From positions 1-5,839 of the forward strand of contig CAMHNT010000140.1 in NCBI GenBank assembly GCA_946186535.1: a DNA stretch of 5,839 nucleotides, read 5' to 3'. This stretch comes from an uncultured Clostridia bacterium (GTDB lineage Bacteria > Bacillota > Clostridia > Oscillospirales > Acutalibacteraceae). This document shows positions 5,202 to 5,839 of this stretch, in pieces; the first letter of the stretch is position 1, and every line of letters starts with the position of its first letter. Made by a program: the position numbers and the translations under genes. Below the pieces are notes generated by a model. It saw only the letters and a program-made list of their open reading frames with translations. It had not been told where the DNA came from and did no database searches.

Positions 5202-5839
5202 CTAATCTATTTCAATAAGCATTTGTGCACTTGAACAATAATTCCACGGTTCATAGATAGCCAAATCAATATTACCAATGTCAAACAAAACATTGTTTTT
5301 AGTATGCATTTTCCCATATCTTTGTCGGTCATCTTTTATTCTATATTCAAAATAAAAGCAACTACAATGCCCGTGATAATCATTTCCTTTAAGAGTGTCA
5401 ACCAAATCACTAAAATAATTTCTTCCTCTGTAACAGCTGTTTACATCATTGATTAGGATAATACATGGCTCATCATCACATCGATTCCTAACAACATTTT
5501 TTACGAGATTGTTGAAAAAGCCAAGTATTTGGGTTATTTGTCCAGTGTTATAAAAATGAGAAATAACGTATTGAAGCACAATAACATTTGCTTTACTAAC
5601 TGTACCTGAATCAAAGAATTCAATTACATCCTTCTACTGAAATCTTGTCTTTATTATTTCGGAACAATGATAGTCCGTTATCTTGTCATGTATCGGTTTC
5701 CACAAATCATTAATATCAAAGCCTAAATAGCTTATTCTTTTCGAAGAATCGGATTCATGAACATATTGTTCAAATGCCATCAAATCAGGTGCGGCGCCAC
5801 AACCGATTGAAAGGATATGGTACTCATCTATATTTTTCA
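5202..5839 (-). pseudogene. SAM-dependent methyltransferase-like gene with in-frame TAG, 5' end outside the window
   Basis: On the minus strand one frame runs from the window edge to a TAG at 5204-5202, interrupted once by a TAG at 5636-5634. The first visible 67 codons contain ILSIGCGAAPDLMAFEQY and ISYLGFDINDLW, which are class I methyltransferase motif I (GxGxxxD) and the acidic end of strand 2 (GFD), the SAM-binding site. After the stop the same frame continues for 143 codons with ANVIVLQYVISHF (strand 4 region), CIILINDVNSCYRGRNYF and KNNVLFDIGNID, also fold-like. So this is one gene broken by a nonsense codon, not two. The residue before it is Gln (CAG) and the next Lys (AAG); one base change from CAG, AAG, TGG or similar explains it. 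The substrate is unknown. If not a real mutation, it is a base-call error or a read-through site. No ATG that restores a catalytic N-terminus follows the stop. Confidence 0.75.

Noticed and set aside
5202..5579. A separate 125-residue gene starting with GTG at 5579
   Set aside because: The frame extends upstream to the TAG at 5636 and then on with methyltransferase motif I; the GTG is an internal Val codon with no ribosome site.
5634..5636. Genome-wide reassignment of TAG to an amino acid
   Set aside because: The SLOG gene ends in TAG at 2869-2871 and the methyltransferase-like gene itself ends in TAG at 5202-5204 exactly where the next gene begins, so TAG works as a stop.
1..5839. CRISPR array, tRNA, rRNA, insertion sequence ends, integrase or attachment site
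   Set aside because: No regularly spaced long repeats, no tRNA-like cloverleaf, no transposase or recombinase motif and no terminal repeats were seen on either strand.

Overview
The window looks like the accessory part of a conjugative or mobilizable element from a low-to-moderate GC Firmicute, probably a gut clostridial lineage (Oscillospiraceae or Lachnospiraceae type). This rests on family content: a Toprim plus RecA-like primase-helicase, a MobC-like relaxosome protein, an XRE regulator, a SLOG-fold protein and a DUF1848 protein. It also rests on AGGAGG-like ribosome sites and sigma-A-type promoters. No 16S or other taxonomic marker is present, so the lineage is an inference.

Layout, left to right. 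(1) 3-1301 (+): the 3' part of a replicative primase-helicase, whose C-terminus ends in an SSB-like acidic tip. (2) 1302-1516: a gene-free stretch packed with inverted repeats; 1386-1470 has the appearance of an origin of transfer. (3) 1517-1891 (+): mobC-like, closed by a hairpin shared with the convergent gene. No relaxase follows it. (4) 1934-2242 (-) and 2398-2871 (+): an XRE repressor and a SLOG nucleotide-binding protein, divergent across a 155-bp control region with a long inverted repeat, an 11-bp tandem repeat and a leader hairpin. (5) 3045-4097 (+): an orphan DNA cytosine-5 methyltransferase with its own consensus promoter and a terminator. (6) 4256-5191 and 5202-5839 (-): an AT-richer two-gene operon. 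The upstream gene is a SAM-dependent methyltransferase-like gene, cut by the window edge and broken by an in-frame TAG. The downstream gene is a DUF1848 protein with a radical-SAM-type CX3CX2C cluster at its C-terminal end.

How the parts fit: 1-1891 is replication and mobilization backbone. The XRE/SLOG pair looks like a small self-regulated sensor cassette. The m5C methyltransferase could mask the element from host restriction. The right-hand operon pairs a methyltransferase fold with a possible [4Fe-4S]/SAM protein and has no assignable pathway. The points most worth checking are the DUF1848 cysteine layout, the interrupted methyltransferase, the SSB-like tail on the helicase and the relaxase-less oriT/mobC unit.
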